A stretch of 64,000 nucleotides of DNA from an uncultured Aquimarina sp. (GTDB lineage: Bacteria > Bacteroidota > Bacteroidia > Flavobacteriales > Flavobacteriaceae), in the NCBI GenBank assembly GCA_947501475.1, contig CANMWA010000009.1, positions 140,308-204,307 of the forward strand, in the 5' to 3' direction. The stretch's first letter is position 1, and each line of letters opens with the position of its first letter. Made by a program: the position numbers and the translations under genes. The notes below the pieces were generated by a model. That model did no database searches. It had not been told where the DNA came from and was given only the letters and a program-made list of their open reading frames with translations. This document shows positions 35,011 through 48,833 of this stretch, one piece after another.

Positions 35011-35091
35011 ATATAACGGATAGCCCGACCCATAGGGAGCACCCAAAGAAAAAATCAAAAACCGTAAATCGTAGATTAAAAAAAGAATAAA

Positions 35092-37155
35092 ATGTTAGCT
35101 GAAAAAACAATAGCAAAAGAAGTATTACAAAAGGCATTTTTGACACTCTGCAAAGCAAAGTCAATGACAGCCTTGTATGAAGAGAACTTCAAGACGGTTT
35201 CAAAATATGTGCATGCCACATCCAGAGGACACGAAGCGATCCAGATTGCTACAGCAATGCAATTATTGCCACAGGATTATGCGTTTCCGTATTATCGAGA
35301 TGATGCCATGTTATTAGGAATCGGAATGCGGCCGTATGACCTGATGTTGCAATTATTGGCTAAAAAAGAAGATCCTTTTTCTGGCGGAAGAACTTATTAT
35401 TGCCATCCAAGTTTAAGAGATGATGATAAACCCAAAATACCGCATCAATCATCGGCAACGGGTATGCAAGCGATTCCTTCAACAGGTGTGGCTTTGGGAA
35501 TGCAATACAAGGAGTTAGTTGGGCTAGATGATCAAGATCTAAAAGATAAGCCGTTAGTTGTCTGTTCACTTGGTGATGCATCGGTAACTGAAGGTGAAAT
35601 TGCTGAAGCGTTCCAGATGGCAGCGTTAAAACAATTACCGATTCTATATTTGGTACAGGATAATGGATGGGATATTTCGGCTAATGAAGCAGAAACTCGC
35701 GCACAAAACGCTTTTGAATATGCTGCTGGATTTAATGGATTAGATGCTATTTCTATAGATGGAGCGAATTTTACCGAGAGTTACCTGGCAATACAAGAAG
35801 TCATTAAAACCATTCGTGAAGAACGTAGACCGATGCTTGTGCATGCCAAGGTTCCTTTATTGAATCATCATACCTCTGGAGTACGTATGGAGTGGTATCG
35901 TGATGATCTTGAAGAAGCTCGCTCTCGTGATCCATATCCGGTACTTAGAAATCAATTATTGGATACTGGTTTTACAGAAGTTGAAATTAGTGCTATTGAA
36001 GCTGAAGCAAATACCGTCGTGGCAAAAGATTTGTCTGAAGCAATGAAAGCTGAAGATCCAAAACCAGAGGATTTGTTTACCAATGATTTTGCACCTACAC
36101 CTATTACAGAAGAAACAGGAGAAAGATCTCCGACAGATAAAGAAGAGGTCGTAATGGTCGATTGTGCTTTGTTTGCGGTTGAAGAATTAATGAAGAAGCA
36201 TAAAGAATGTTTATTATATGGTCAAGATGTAGGGGGAAGATTAGGAGGTGTTTTTAGAGAAGCCGCTACACTGGCTCAGAAATTTGGTGATGAACGAGTC
36301 TTTAATACTCCAATCCAGGAAGCCTTTATCGTAGGATCTACAGTGGGAATGTCTGCAGTAGGATTAAAACCAATTGTTGAGGTACAATTTGCTGATTATA
36401 TCTGGCCGGGATTAAATCAATTATTTACAGAAGTAAGCCGATCTTGTTATTTATCTAACGGAAAGTGGCCAGTATCGATGATTTTACGAGTACCTATTGG
36501 AGCGTATGGTAGTGGTGGGCCGTATCATTCTTCTTCAGTAGAATCTGTGGTTACCAATATCCGCGGAATTAAAATTGCTTACCCAAGTAACGGAGCAGAT
36601 CTTAAAGGGTTAATGAAAGCTGCTTATTATGACCCAAATCCCGTGGTGATTTTGGAACATAAAGGCTTGTATTGGTCAAAAGTAAAAGGAACAGATGCAG
36701 CAAGAACGATTGAGCCCTCTGAAGATTATGTATTACCTTTTGGAAAAGCCAATATCGTGCAACGTATCTGGCCAGAAGATGAAAAAGAAACGATAACAGT
36801 AGTAACCTACGGAATGGGAGTACATTGGGCTTTAAATGCTACAAAAGATATACAGGATGTAATAGAAATTATAGATTTACGCACATTATATCCTTTGGAT
36901 GAAGAAACGATTATGGAATCGGTAAAGAAGACCAAAAAATGCCTTGTAGTGACTGAGGAACCAAGCAATAATTCATTTGCAAGAGCATTGGCAGGAAAAA
37001 TTCAGGAAGAATGTTTCAAACATTTGGATGCTCCGGTAATGACTATAGGATCTGAAAACATGCCTGCAATCCCTTTGAATAGTACATTAGAACAAACTAT
37101 GATTCCGTCTACAGAAAAGGTAAAAACTAAGATTGAAGAGTTGTTGAGGTATTAA
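35092..37155 (+). CDS. 2-oxoacid dehydrogenase E1, fused alpha and beta subunits
   Basis: This 687-residue fusion is usual in Bacteroidota. The alpha part (about 1-330) holds the thiamine diphosphate motif GDASVTEGEIAEAF...QDNGWDIS and the HYTSxG-like HHTSGVRMEWY segment. The beta part (about 355-687) begins with EVVMVDCALFAVEELMKKHK and has GQDVGGRLGGVF, EVQFADYIWPGLNQL and LRVPIGAYGSGGPYHSSS. It decarboxylates a 2-oxo acid and passes the acyl group to the E2 lipoyl arm. Branched-chain 2-oxo acids are the default substrates; phenylpyruvate is suggested by context only. Confidence 0.92.
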   Translation: MLAEKTIAKEVLQKAFLTLCKAKSMTALYEENFKTVSKYVHATSRGHEAIQIATAMQLLPQDYAFPYYRDDAMLLGIGMRPYDLMLQLLAKKEDPFSGGRTYYCHPSLRDDDKPKIPHQSSATGMQAIPSTGVALGMQYKELVGLDDQDLKDKPLVVCSLGDASVTEGEIAEAFQMAALKQLPILYLVQDNGWDISANEAETRAQNAFEYAAGFNGLDAISIDGANFTESYLAIQEVIKTIREERRPMLVHAKVPLLNHHTSGVRMEWYRDDLEEARSRDPYPVLRNQLLDTGFTEVEISAIEAEANTVVAKDLSEAMKAEDPKPEDLFTNDFAPTPITEETGERSPTDKEEVVMVDCALFAVEELMKKHKECLLYGQDVGGRLGGVFREAATLAQKFGDERVFNTPIQEAFIVGSTVGMSAVGLKPIVEVQFADYIWPGLNQLFTEVSRSCYLSNGKWPVSMILRVPIGAYGSGGPYHSSSVESVVTNIRGIKIAYPSNGADLKGLMKAAYYDPNPVVILEHKGLYWSKVKGTDAARTIEPSEDYVLPFGKANIVQRIWPEDEKETITVVTYGMGVHWALNATKDIQDVIEIIDLRTLYPLDEETIMESVKKTKKCLVVTEEPSNNSFARALAGKIQEECFKHLDAPVMTIGSENMPAIPLNSTLEQTMIPSTEKVKTKIEELLRY

Positions 37156-37211
37156 AAAGTAGATGAAAATTAATCAAGAAACAATTTCCATCTACTTTAG
37201 TATTGATTTTT
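37156..37211. terminator. Possible bidirectional terminator between convergent genes
   Basis: AAAGTAGATG (37156 on) pairs with CATCTACTTT (37189-37198) around a 23-base loop, and a T6 run follows at about 37206. It separates the E1 gene from the convergent small gene. Confidence 0.5.
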
Positions 37212-37693
37212 TATAATTTTGAATACGTATATCTATTACGAATAAAACGCTCTGTGGTGTTCTCAAAAACTACTTCTTTGGTCATTGTGAAATGAGCCTT
37301 GTTAAAGACGTAAGTAATAAATATTGTTGCTGGTTTATCATTGTCTTTTCCATCATATTTCGTTATGATTTTTAACGAACCATCATCTTGTTTTGATTTT
37401 GTAATAATTTCTTGATCATTAATGAAGGATCCGTTTTCTTTTAATTTTACAACAAGTTTACCATTGGCACTAGGCTCATCTGTATAGCCAATCCTACCAA
37501 TAAGTTTATCTTTTTTTATTTCAACCTGTAAAGTAGATCGTAAAGTTACTTCACGATTGTCACTATAATTAATATACATCAGTTCACCTTTCCAATCACC
37601 TTCTAATACTTCAAATTCTGATATTTGAACGATGTTTTGCGCTATACAAATTGTGGTAAAAAATAGATTGATACTTACTAAAATTGTTTTCAT
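37211..37693 (-). CDS. Hypothetical exported protein
   Basis: The protein has 160 residues with a signal peptide (MKTILVSINLFFTTICIAQ). The mature part is beta-rich (VLEGDWKGELMYINYSDNRE, LVVKLKENGSFINDQEIIT, ATIFITYVFNKAHFTMTKEV), like a small lipocalin or DUF1579-like barrel in which a -GDWKGEL- strand opens the fold. I cannot assign a family with confidence. It lies 28 bases downstream of a DoxX gene on the same strand and may be co-transcribed with it. Confidence 0.65.
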   Translation of the reverse strand: MKTILVSINLFFTTICIAQNIVQISEFEVLEGDWKGELMYINYSDNREVTLRSTLQVEIKKDKLIGRIGYTDEPSANGKLVVKLKENGSFINDQEIITKSKQDDGSLKIITKYDGKDNDKPATIFITYVFNKAHFTMTKEVVFENTTERFIRNRYTYSKL

Positions 37694-37721
37694 GATTTTT
37701 AAATTTATTTTGATAAATGAT

Positions 37722-38246
37722 TTAGATAATTTTTTTGATAGGTGTATTAAAATATTTGAATGTTTCTATCTTCTTTGCGAGTATATAATCCAATCCAAAA
37801 CGACCAGATCCTAATATTAAATTATAGATAGACACCCATAAAAACCCCATTGCAGGTAACATTCCCCATAGGCCTTGATCCCATTTCTGGAAGAAGATGG
37901 CGACCAACATGGTACATAGAATAAAAAATGAAGCGATTCTGGTTTTTAATCCAAGTGCAAGAAAAATACCTCCTATTGCTTCACTAGCGGCACCCATCCA
38001 TGCAAAAAATACGGGAGCAAGTGTAAAAACACCTCCGTATTCGGCAATGTCTTTTGGAAACCATTCTGCTACTTCAAAAAGTGATAGATTTTTATCTGCA
38101 GGTGTCCAGGGCATTCCAAATTTGCTGCTCCCAAAATTGACAGTCAAAAAGAATCCACATAAAACGCGAGGTATGGCAAATGATAGGTCAGAGACCCAGG
38201 AAGTTTGAATAATTGGGGTAATTATTTTTAAGAATATAGTTTTCAT
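37722..38246 (-). CDS. DoxX-family membrane protein
   Basis: This 174-residue inner-membrane protein has about four membrane helices. The DoxX pattern is visible in LSFAIPRVLCGFFLTVNFGSSKFG, MGAASEAIGGIFLALGLKTR and FFILCTMLVAIFFQKWDQG. Relatives support thiosulfate or quinone redox chemistry or are uncharacterised, so the substrate is open. The AraC-type gene lies upstream on the same strand. Confidence 0.85.
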   Translation of the reverse strand: MKTIFLKIITPIIQTSWVSDLSFAIPRVLCGFFLTVNFGSSKFGMPWTPADKNLSLFEVAEWFPKDIAEYGGVFTLAPVFFAWMGAASEAIGGIFLALGLKTRIASFFILCTMLVAIFFQKWDQGLWGMLPAMGFLWVSIYNLILGSGRFGLDYILAKKIETFKYFNTPIKKII

Positions 38247-38325
38247 CGTAATAGGTTTTTGTGATTCGACAAGTCAAAATTGCGAAACCATTACGAGCTC
38301 TACGCCTCATAGGATATTGAGTCGC

Positions 38326-38342
38326 CTCAAATACGATTTGAG
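38326..38342. repeat. Small palindrome upstream of the DoxX gene
   Basis: CTCAAAT and ATTTGAG surround ACG. It lies in the gap between the AraC-type gene and the DoxX gene; it may be an operator or a weak hairpin, and no U-tract follows. Confidence 0.35.
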
Positions 38343-38372
38343 ACTTCTCTTTTATTCAGCAAACCAAGAATA

Positions 38373-39611
38373 TTACTTTAAAAGTGTTTGATTAGAAGTA
38401 GATTTAAGATATTCTGTGGGAGAAGTTTGTGTCATTTTTTTAAAGACTCGATTAAATGTTGCTTTGCTATTAAATCCACATTCATAAGCAATACCCAATA
38501 ATGATAATTGTTGATGTTTACCATCGGTTAACATTTGCTTTACTGCGTCTACACGATATTGATTAATGAAATCATTAAAATTTAAGGCAAACCCTTCATT
38601 AATGACTTCAGAAAGTTCTGCTCTAGTCATGTTTAGTTTTTTAGAAAACTCTACTAGATTAAGATCCGGATCTAGATATGGTTTTTTGTTTTCAATAAAA
38701 GTTTCTAGTTGCTCTTTTTTAATAACAATATCAGGAGATTTGATTTTAGTTTCATTATCTTTTTTCGGATTCGCTATTTCAGATTGAAGTGTTGAATTGT
38801 GAAAAATAGCACTTGAATTTCCGTAATTTAGCTTTGTAAGTTTTATGGTATCTGTAAAGTAGCCTTTGATCCCAATATATATGATTGCCAAGGCAGAAAA
38901 GAATTGTTCCCACCATTTTTGTTTCCAACTCAGTTCTGTAATAGAAAGATTGATCACTGTTTGCATGATTTCATAAATAAAGAGGAAAGAATAGATGTAT
39001 AGAAAACTGCGAATCCAATTCAGTTCTAATTTGTATGTATTTGAAAAGAAATGTTGAATATTACTTCTATACAAATAATATAATTGAAATGTAAAAGCTA
39101 AGTATAAAAGCATTTGACATATAGTAAGGATGGTCAAAATAGGCTCGACATATTTCCATTGTAAGTTAACTACTAAGTATCCATTTTGGGTATCACTAAA
39201 TCCAGGTAGGGTAGAATCATAAGCAAGAACAACCATCTTGAAAAGGAAATAAAGTACACCGGGGATAAAATGGTAATACCCCTTCTTTGTAAACTTAAAA
39301 TCTGAAGTGGTCACAGATTTTACATAAAAATAAAGTAAAGGAGCCATGAAAAGCGTCAAATTCACCAAATAGTAGTTGATTTTTGTATTACGAAATGTAT
39401 CATACCAACCCATAAAACCAATAGTATATGTGGTGCGATGGTAGCAGGTTATTAGTAATATGATACCTAATAATACATCTGAAATATTTCTTTTTTTGCG
39501 ATATCTTATAAGTAATAATCCAGAAAAAATTAATCCTTGTAATACCAGGACCAATAATGGAGTGCTATAGAGGTTAAAATCTGGAAAAGAAAAAAAATAC
39601 AGAAAGCCCAT
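38373..39611 (-). CDS. Membrane-bound AraC-family regulator
   Basis: This protein of 412 residues combines an N-terminal multi-pass membrane region of about seven helices (about residues 10-240) with a C-terminal AraC domain (about 300-405). The DNA-binding part has LVEFSKKLNMTRAELSEVIN and LSLLGIAYECGFNSKATFNR then VFKKMTQTSPTEYL, the two helix-turn-helix units. This architecture is common in Bacteroidota and places the sensor in the inner membrane. The signal is unknown; the DoxX and small exported genes downstream are plausible targets. Confidence 0.92.
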   Translation of the reverse strand: MGFLYFFSFPDFNLYSTPLLVLVLQGLIFSGLLLIRYRKKRNISDVLLGIILLITCYHRTTYTIGFMGWYDTFRNTKINYYLVNLTLFMAPLLYFYVKSVTTSDFKFTKKGYYHFIPGVLYFLFKMVVLAYDSTLPGFSDTQNGYLVVNLQWKYVEPILTILTICQMLLYLAFTFQLYYLYRSNIQHFFSNTYKLELNWIRSFLYIYSFLFIYEIMQTVINLSITELSWKQKWWEQFFSALAIIYIGIKGYFTDTIKLTKLNYGNSSAIFHNSTLQSEIANPKKDNETKIKSPDIVIKKEQLETFIENKKPYLDPDLNLVEFSKKLNMTRAELSEVINEGFALNFNDFINQYRVDAVKQMLTDGKHQQLSLLGIAYECGFNSKATFNRVFKKMTQTSPTEYLKSTSNQTLLK

Positions 39612-39660
39612 ATCTCAAAGATATAAGTTTTCTGATAATGATATATTTCTGAAGTACATC

Positions 39661-40266
39661 TTATTTTTTCTTGAAAACCCCGAAGAATTCATTTCCTTGC
39701 CTTGGTGGGATGGAGTTATAGCATTTCTCAAAGATGATGGTCTGTAAATGCATTTCCAGATAAGATAGGTAGAGCTTTTTATCACCTCCAAAAGGACGTT
39801 TCTCCAGATCATCGGTAAGCGGTATGTCAAACCAAAGACCTACTAGTTTTCCTTCGGGTTTTAAGAGATTTGCCATTTGTGCTACATAGGCTGATCTATT
39901 TTTATCTGTAGGGATAAAAGAGCAAAAAAAAGTTTGTTCGAGAATTAGATCATAGTTTCCTTCTAGTGTAAAAAAGTCATCTAGTACGAGTTGTGATTTA
40001 GGAAAACTAGGTAGTCTTTCTGCAAAAGCATCTAATGGTTCTGAAGAAATATCTAAAACAAAAACATTCATAAACCCTTGTTGGAATAAATACTCAGCCT
40101 CATAAGCATTTCCTGCTCCAGGAATCAGGATTTTAATGGTTTTGTCTTTCAACTGATCGATATATTCTTTGAGCGGGGTTGCCACATATCCAATGTCCCA
40201 ACCCGTACGGTTTTCAGTATATCGTTGTGACCAATATTGACTTTCTTGAGATTGTCGTTGATTCAT
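39661..40266 (-). CDS. TPMT-type SAM-dependent methyltransferase
   Basis: The 201 residues belong to the thiopurine methyltransferase-like branch: YWSQRYTENRTGWDIGYVAT, the SAM-binding KILIPGAGNAYEAEYLFQQG, VLDISSEPLDAFAERLP and YDLILEQTFFCSFIP. Bacterial relatives methylate sulfur, selenium or tellurium compounds or bicarbonate-like small molecules; the substrate here is not known. It stands alone, between the AraC gene and the propeller-amidohydrolase gene. Confidence 0.9.
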   Translation of the reverse strand: MNQRQSQESQYWSQRYTENRTGWDIGYVATPLKEYIDQLKDKTIKILIPGAGNAYEAEYLFQQGFMNVFVLDISSEPLDAFAERLPSFPKSQLVLDDFFTLEGNYDLILEQTFFCSFIPTDKNRSAYVAQMANLLKPEGKLVGLWFDIPLTDDLEKRPFGGDKKLYLSYLEMHLQTIIFEKCYNSIPPRQGNEFFGVFKKK

Positions 40267-40312
40267 AATTAATGAATATAATTCAAAAAATAATATTTGT
40301 GTTTTTTAAAAC

Positions 40313-40347
40313 AAAAAAGTGCTAGCATATTAAACCAGCACTTTTTT
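40313..40347 (-). terminator. Rho-independent terminator of the amidohydrolase gene
   Basis: AAAAAAGTGCT and AGCACTTTTTT pair around a loop of about 13 bases. The A/T symmetry gives a U-tract on either strand; on the minus strand it lies just downstream of the amidohydrolase gene. Confidence 0.85.
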
Positions 40348-40367
40348 GAATATAATGTACAGGATAT

Positions 40368-43300
40368 TTATTTTTTAATTCCTGGTATTCCTTCTGGTTT
40401 TTTAGTTTGCCAATGAAAAGTTTCAGCTTTTTTTTCTTGTGGCCATACTTCATCCAAAGTATTTGCATTATACACTTTACCATTTTTGATCACATGAGTA
40501 AGTGTATTTGTATTACGCAGATTTTCTAGTGGGTTTTTAGACAAAATTAAGATGTCTGCTAATTTTCCTGCCTCCAAAGTTCCTAAATCGCCGTCTAATC
40601 CTAAAGCTTCGGCTCCATGAGTGGTAGCTACTTTGAGGGCATCGTGATTTTTCATTCCACCGCTGGCAACAGACCATAACTCCCAATGAAAACCTAATCC
40701 TTGTAATTGTCCATGACTTCCAACTCCTGCAAGACCACCCGCTTCAACTAAATCTTTCATGAATTTGGCGTGTTTTTTAAAGATATGCTCTTCATCCATA
40801 AACCAACCTGGTCTTCTTCTTGATTTTTGCGCTAGCTCTTCATAAGGAGTAAAATATTGTATTTTTTGATCTCCCCATACGTTTTCACGAGAGTAATAGT
40901 AGTTTTCTGCCCAAGGACCGCCATAAGACACCAATAATGTTGGTGTAACTGCCATCTTTGAGTCTGCTACCGTTTTTATAACATCTTTATAGATAGGGTA
41001 AATAGGAAATGAGTGTTCATGGCCTGGGTATCCATCTAGTAATTGATTCATGTTTAATTTGAAATCTAATCCTCCCTCTGTTGTTGGCATTAATTTTAAC
41101 TCTTTTGCGGCCATTATAACCCATTGTCTTTGTTGGCGATTACCAACCAAATACATTTTAATACTTTTGGTATTATAATATTCGCTATACTGCTTCAGCA
41201 CTTCTTTTGCGTGATCTAAACTTTCGATCTGGTATTTCCAAAACCCAACACCAGGACCTGTGCTATATACACGTGGCCCATGAATTGTTCCTGCCTCGAC
41301 CATATCTGCATAAGTAAGAACATCTGTCGAACCTGTTTGCGGATCTCTAGTTGTTGTAACGCCATAAGCTAAGTTGGCAGAATACATCCATACTTGATTT
41401 TTGTGTATCCCCCAATAAGGCCACATATGCGCATGAGTGTCTATAAACCCTGGGATAAGAGTTTTTCCTGAAACATCAATAGTTTTGGCATCACTTGGTA
41501 TTGTTAGGCTTCCAGAACCTCCAATTGCTTTAATTCGGTTATTTTCGATAAGAATATCTCCATTTTCGATAACTTCTTCCCCATTCATTGTTATAATACG
41601 TCCACCTTTTAAAACTAAAGTACCTTTTGGAATATCTTTGTTGTAGCTTACTTTTATTTTAAATTCTTCAGCCTCGAATTTAGGATCTTTCTTTTTTTCT
41701 TCATCGTCTTTCTTATCTGTTTTTGTAGAATCGGACTTCTTTTCAGCCTTTTTAAGTTCTTCTTCCTTCTTTTTAGCAGCAGCTACGCTGTCCTTAAATT
41801 TTTCTCCTGCTTCGAGGTCATATTTAAAATGACTTGCTCCCAGAGACCAATGTACTTTTTTACTATCTGAAGACCAGGAAGGAAATTCTCCCCCTATGAT
41901 CGTAAGTTTCATAGCAGGGAAAGAAGCTTTATCAGCTTTTGCCAATGCTATAGTTGGTGTTTTACCGTATTTGGGTATGATAACAGAATAAACATCGTTA
42001 TTAATAAGTGCTAATGCTCTTTTTCCATCAGGTGAAATATGTATTTCTGCAGGTTTAGAAGCTTTGCTTTTATCACGCCATCCTTCTTCTGAAGAAGGTA
42101 ATGCGTTAGGGGCATTATTAAAGTTAAAGCTATCATGGTGATCTTTGCCAAAAACATCCTGAGATCCGTATGTTGTGATACCGGTTAATTTTAAATGCTC
42201 TTTTTGATCAGATCCGTCCCAACGAATTGAAACTAACCCTTTCTCTTGATGATATAAATAGATTCGATTATCTGTTTTAGTGAAATGAGGGTTTTGTCTT
42301 CCTTTAGTTTTGTCAATGAAATTAATAGTTCCACCATCTGTAGATACCCATACCAAATCTTCTTGAGTACGATTCGAAAAAGGATCAATAGCATCATCAT
42401 AGGTTTGAGATGTTCCTCGATGAAATACAATTCTATTAGAAGTATAAGACCACGATGGCTTAGTGTAGATACCAGATTCTTTAGTTAATTGTATAGGTTT
42501 TGCACGACCATCAACATTAATTTTGAATAAGTGACCTCCTCCTTGTTTCCAGGTAGTAAAAACAATATGTTTTCCATCTGGTGACCATGTTGGTTGTGCT
42601 TCGGTATAATTATTATTTGTAAGGCGTTTTGCAGTACCGTTGGGTAAACTCATTACATATAAACGATTTAAAGCAGTAAATGCAAGTTTAGAACCATCTG
42701 GTGATGGTTTTGCGTCTCGTATTTGAGTAACCAAAGCATTTGGAGTATCATTAATAGGATATTTAAATGCTAATTTAGGTCCTAGATCAAGACTAACATC
42801 TACCTGAAAAGGAATCTCTGTTGCATTATTACTTTCTAAAGAAACAGAATATATTTTTCCGCCGTATGAAGCAATAAGGTTTTTGTTATCTGGTGTAAAA
42901 GACATTGCAGGTAATACCCCTAATGGAGCAATGGATTCTTGTTCATCACGTTGTACAGGATAGGCTAACCAGCGCTCTTTACCTGTTTTTAAATTTCGTA
43001 ATACAAGACCTGTTTCTTCCTCGAACCGAGTACCATATACTAACCAATTACCATCACTAGATAGCGTAGGAGTAAAAGCAGAACCATATCGTGAAGTTAT
43101 TACTGCCATATCACCATCTTCCATATCATAAGTGCCAATCTGATATTGTGGTAATTGAGCATTGTAATCCCATGATTTTTTACGCTGCGAAAAATATAAT
43201 AGTTTTCCGTCTGGGCTAAAAGCAGGGTCAATCGCTTTAATTTCTTTTGGCTTTTCAAATACTTGACTTCCAGAACCACCTTCTTTATGATAAATATGTA

Positions 43301-43796
43301 ATTTGATATTTCTACGTCCTTTGCCACCTACAATATATTCGCCATCAGCAGTCCATTCTGCTGAAAAGAAATTGTGTTTTTTTTCTTCAGTGATTTGTTT
43401 ATCCTTTTTAGTAGCAAGATCCAATGTCCATATATTATCTGATCCGCTTTTATCCGAAATAAAGACCAATGATTTGCCATCAGGACTATATCTTGGGTGC
43501 ACATCATAAGCCATACCCTTGGTGATTTGTGTTGCTTTGCCGCCTGTAATAGGTATAGAATAAATATCACCCATAAGGTCAAAGACAATTGTTTTGCCAT
43601 CGGGGCTTACATCCAAAGAAATCCATGTTCCTTTATCTGTAGTAAAGGATATGGTTCGCTCTGGTTCTAGAGGGAGTTCTTTGGTGGCTTTTTTGATGGA
43701 GTCATTTTCTTTTTTATCGTTTTGCGAAAATACTGCTGTAGTAGATAGCAATAAAAAAAGCAGGACAGTAGCCCTAAGAGTAATGTATGATTTCAT
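40368..43796 (-). CDS. TolB-like beta-propeller / amidohydrolase fusion protein
   Basis: This exported protein has 1142 residues. I chose the ATG at 43796 because it gives a signal peptide (MKSYITLRATVLLFLLLSTT then AVFSQ); an upstream ATG at 43847 adds 17 odd residues. The first 650 residues hold WD40/PD40 propeller repeats (ISLDVSPDGKTIVFDLMGDI, YDVHPRYSPDGKSLVFISDK, AQPTWSPDGKHIVFTTW). A very charged Lys/Glu linker follows (about 675-720). The C-terminal amidohydrolase domain has PGFIDTHAHMWPYWG (HxH metal site), the Lys in TKSIKMYLVGNRQ, GHEHSFPIY and AGVGSHGQLQG. It is probably a periplasmic metal-dependent hydrolase of unknown substrate. Confidence 0.9.
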   Translation of the reverse strand: MKSYITLRATVLLFLLLSTTAVFSQNDKKENDSIKKATKELPLEPERTISFTTDKGTWISLDVSPDGKTIVFDLMGDIYSIPITGGKATQITKGMAYDVHPRYSPDGKSLVFISDKSGSDNIWTLDLATKKDKQITEEKKHNFFSAEWTADGEYIVGGKGRRNIKLHIYHKEGGSGSQVFEKPKEIKAIDPAFSPDGKLLYFSQRKKSWDYNAQLPQYQIGTYDMEDGDMAVITSRYGSAFTPTLSSDGNWLVYGTRFEEETGLVLRNLKTGKERWLAYPVQRDEQESIAPLGVLPAMSFTPDNKNLIASYGGKIYSVSLESNNATEIPFQVDVSLDLGPKLAFKYPINDTPNALVTQIRDAKPSPDGSKLAFTALNRLYVMSLPNGTAKRLTNNNYTEAQPTWSPDGKHIVFTTWKQGGGHLFKINVDGRAKPIQLTKESGIYTKPSWSYTSNRIVFHRGTSQTYDDAIDPFSNRTQEDLVWVSTDGGTINFIDKTKGRQNPHFTKTDNRIYLYHQEKGLVSIRWDGSDQKEHLKLTGITTYGSQDVFGKDHHDSFNFNNAPNALPSSEEGWRDKSKASKPAEIHISPDGKRALALINNDVYSVIIPKYGKTPTIALAKADKASFPAMKLTIIGGEFPSWSSDSKKVHWSLGASHFKYDLEAGEKFKDSVAAAKKKEEELKKAEKKSDSTKTDKKDDEEKKKDPKFEAEEFKIKVSYNKDIPKGTLVLKGGRIITMNGEEVIENGDILIENNRIKAIGGSGSLTIPSDAKTIDVSGKTLIPGFIDTHAHMWPYWGIHKNQVWMYSANLAYGVTTTRDPQTGSTDVLTYADMVEAGTIHGPRVYSTGPGVGFWKYQIESLDHAKEVLKQYSEYYNTKSIKMYLVGNRQQRQWVIMAAKELKLMPTTEGGLDFKLNMNQLLDGYPGHEHSFPIYPIYKDVIKTVADSKMAVTPTLLVSYGGPWAENYYYSRENVWGDQKIQYFTPYEELAQKSRRRPGWFMDEEHIFKKHAKFMKDLVEAGGLAGVGSHGQLQGLGFHWELWSVASGGMKNHDALKVATTHGAEALGLDGDLGTLEAGKLADILILSKNPLENLRNTNTLTHVIKNGKVYNANTLDEVWPQEKKAETFHWQTKKPEGIPGIKK

Positions 43797-43913
43797 TGAC
43801 TGAGAATGTTGAATTAATTTAATGGCTAAATATAAATAAATTTGCAAACAGTAGGTATTAAGATAATCTTAAGGTGGAAGAATTGAGGTTATAAATGTAT
43901 TGGTTTAATAAAT

Positions 43914-48816
<4,903 letters not shown>

Positions 48817-48833
48817 AGTGATCGGTAATAATT

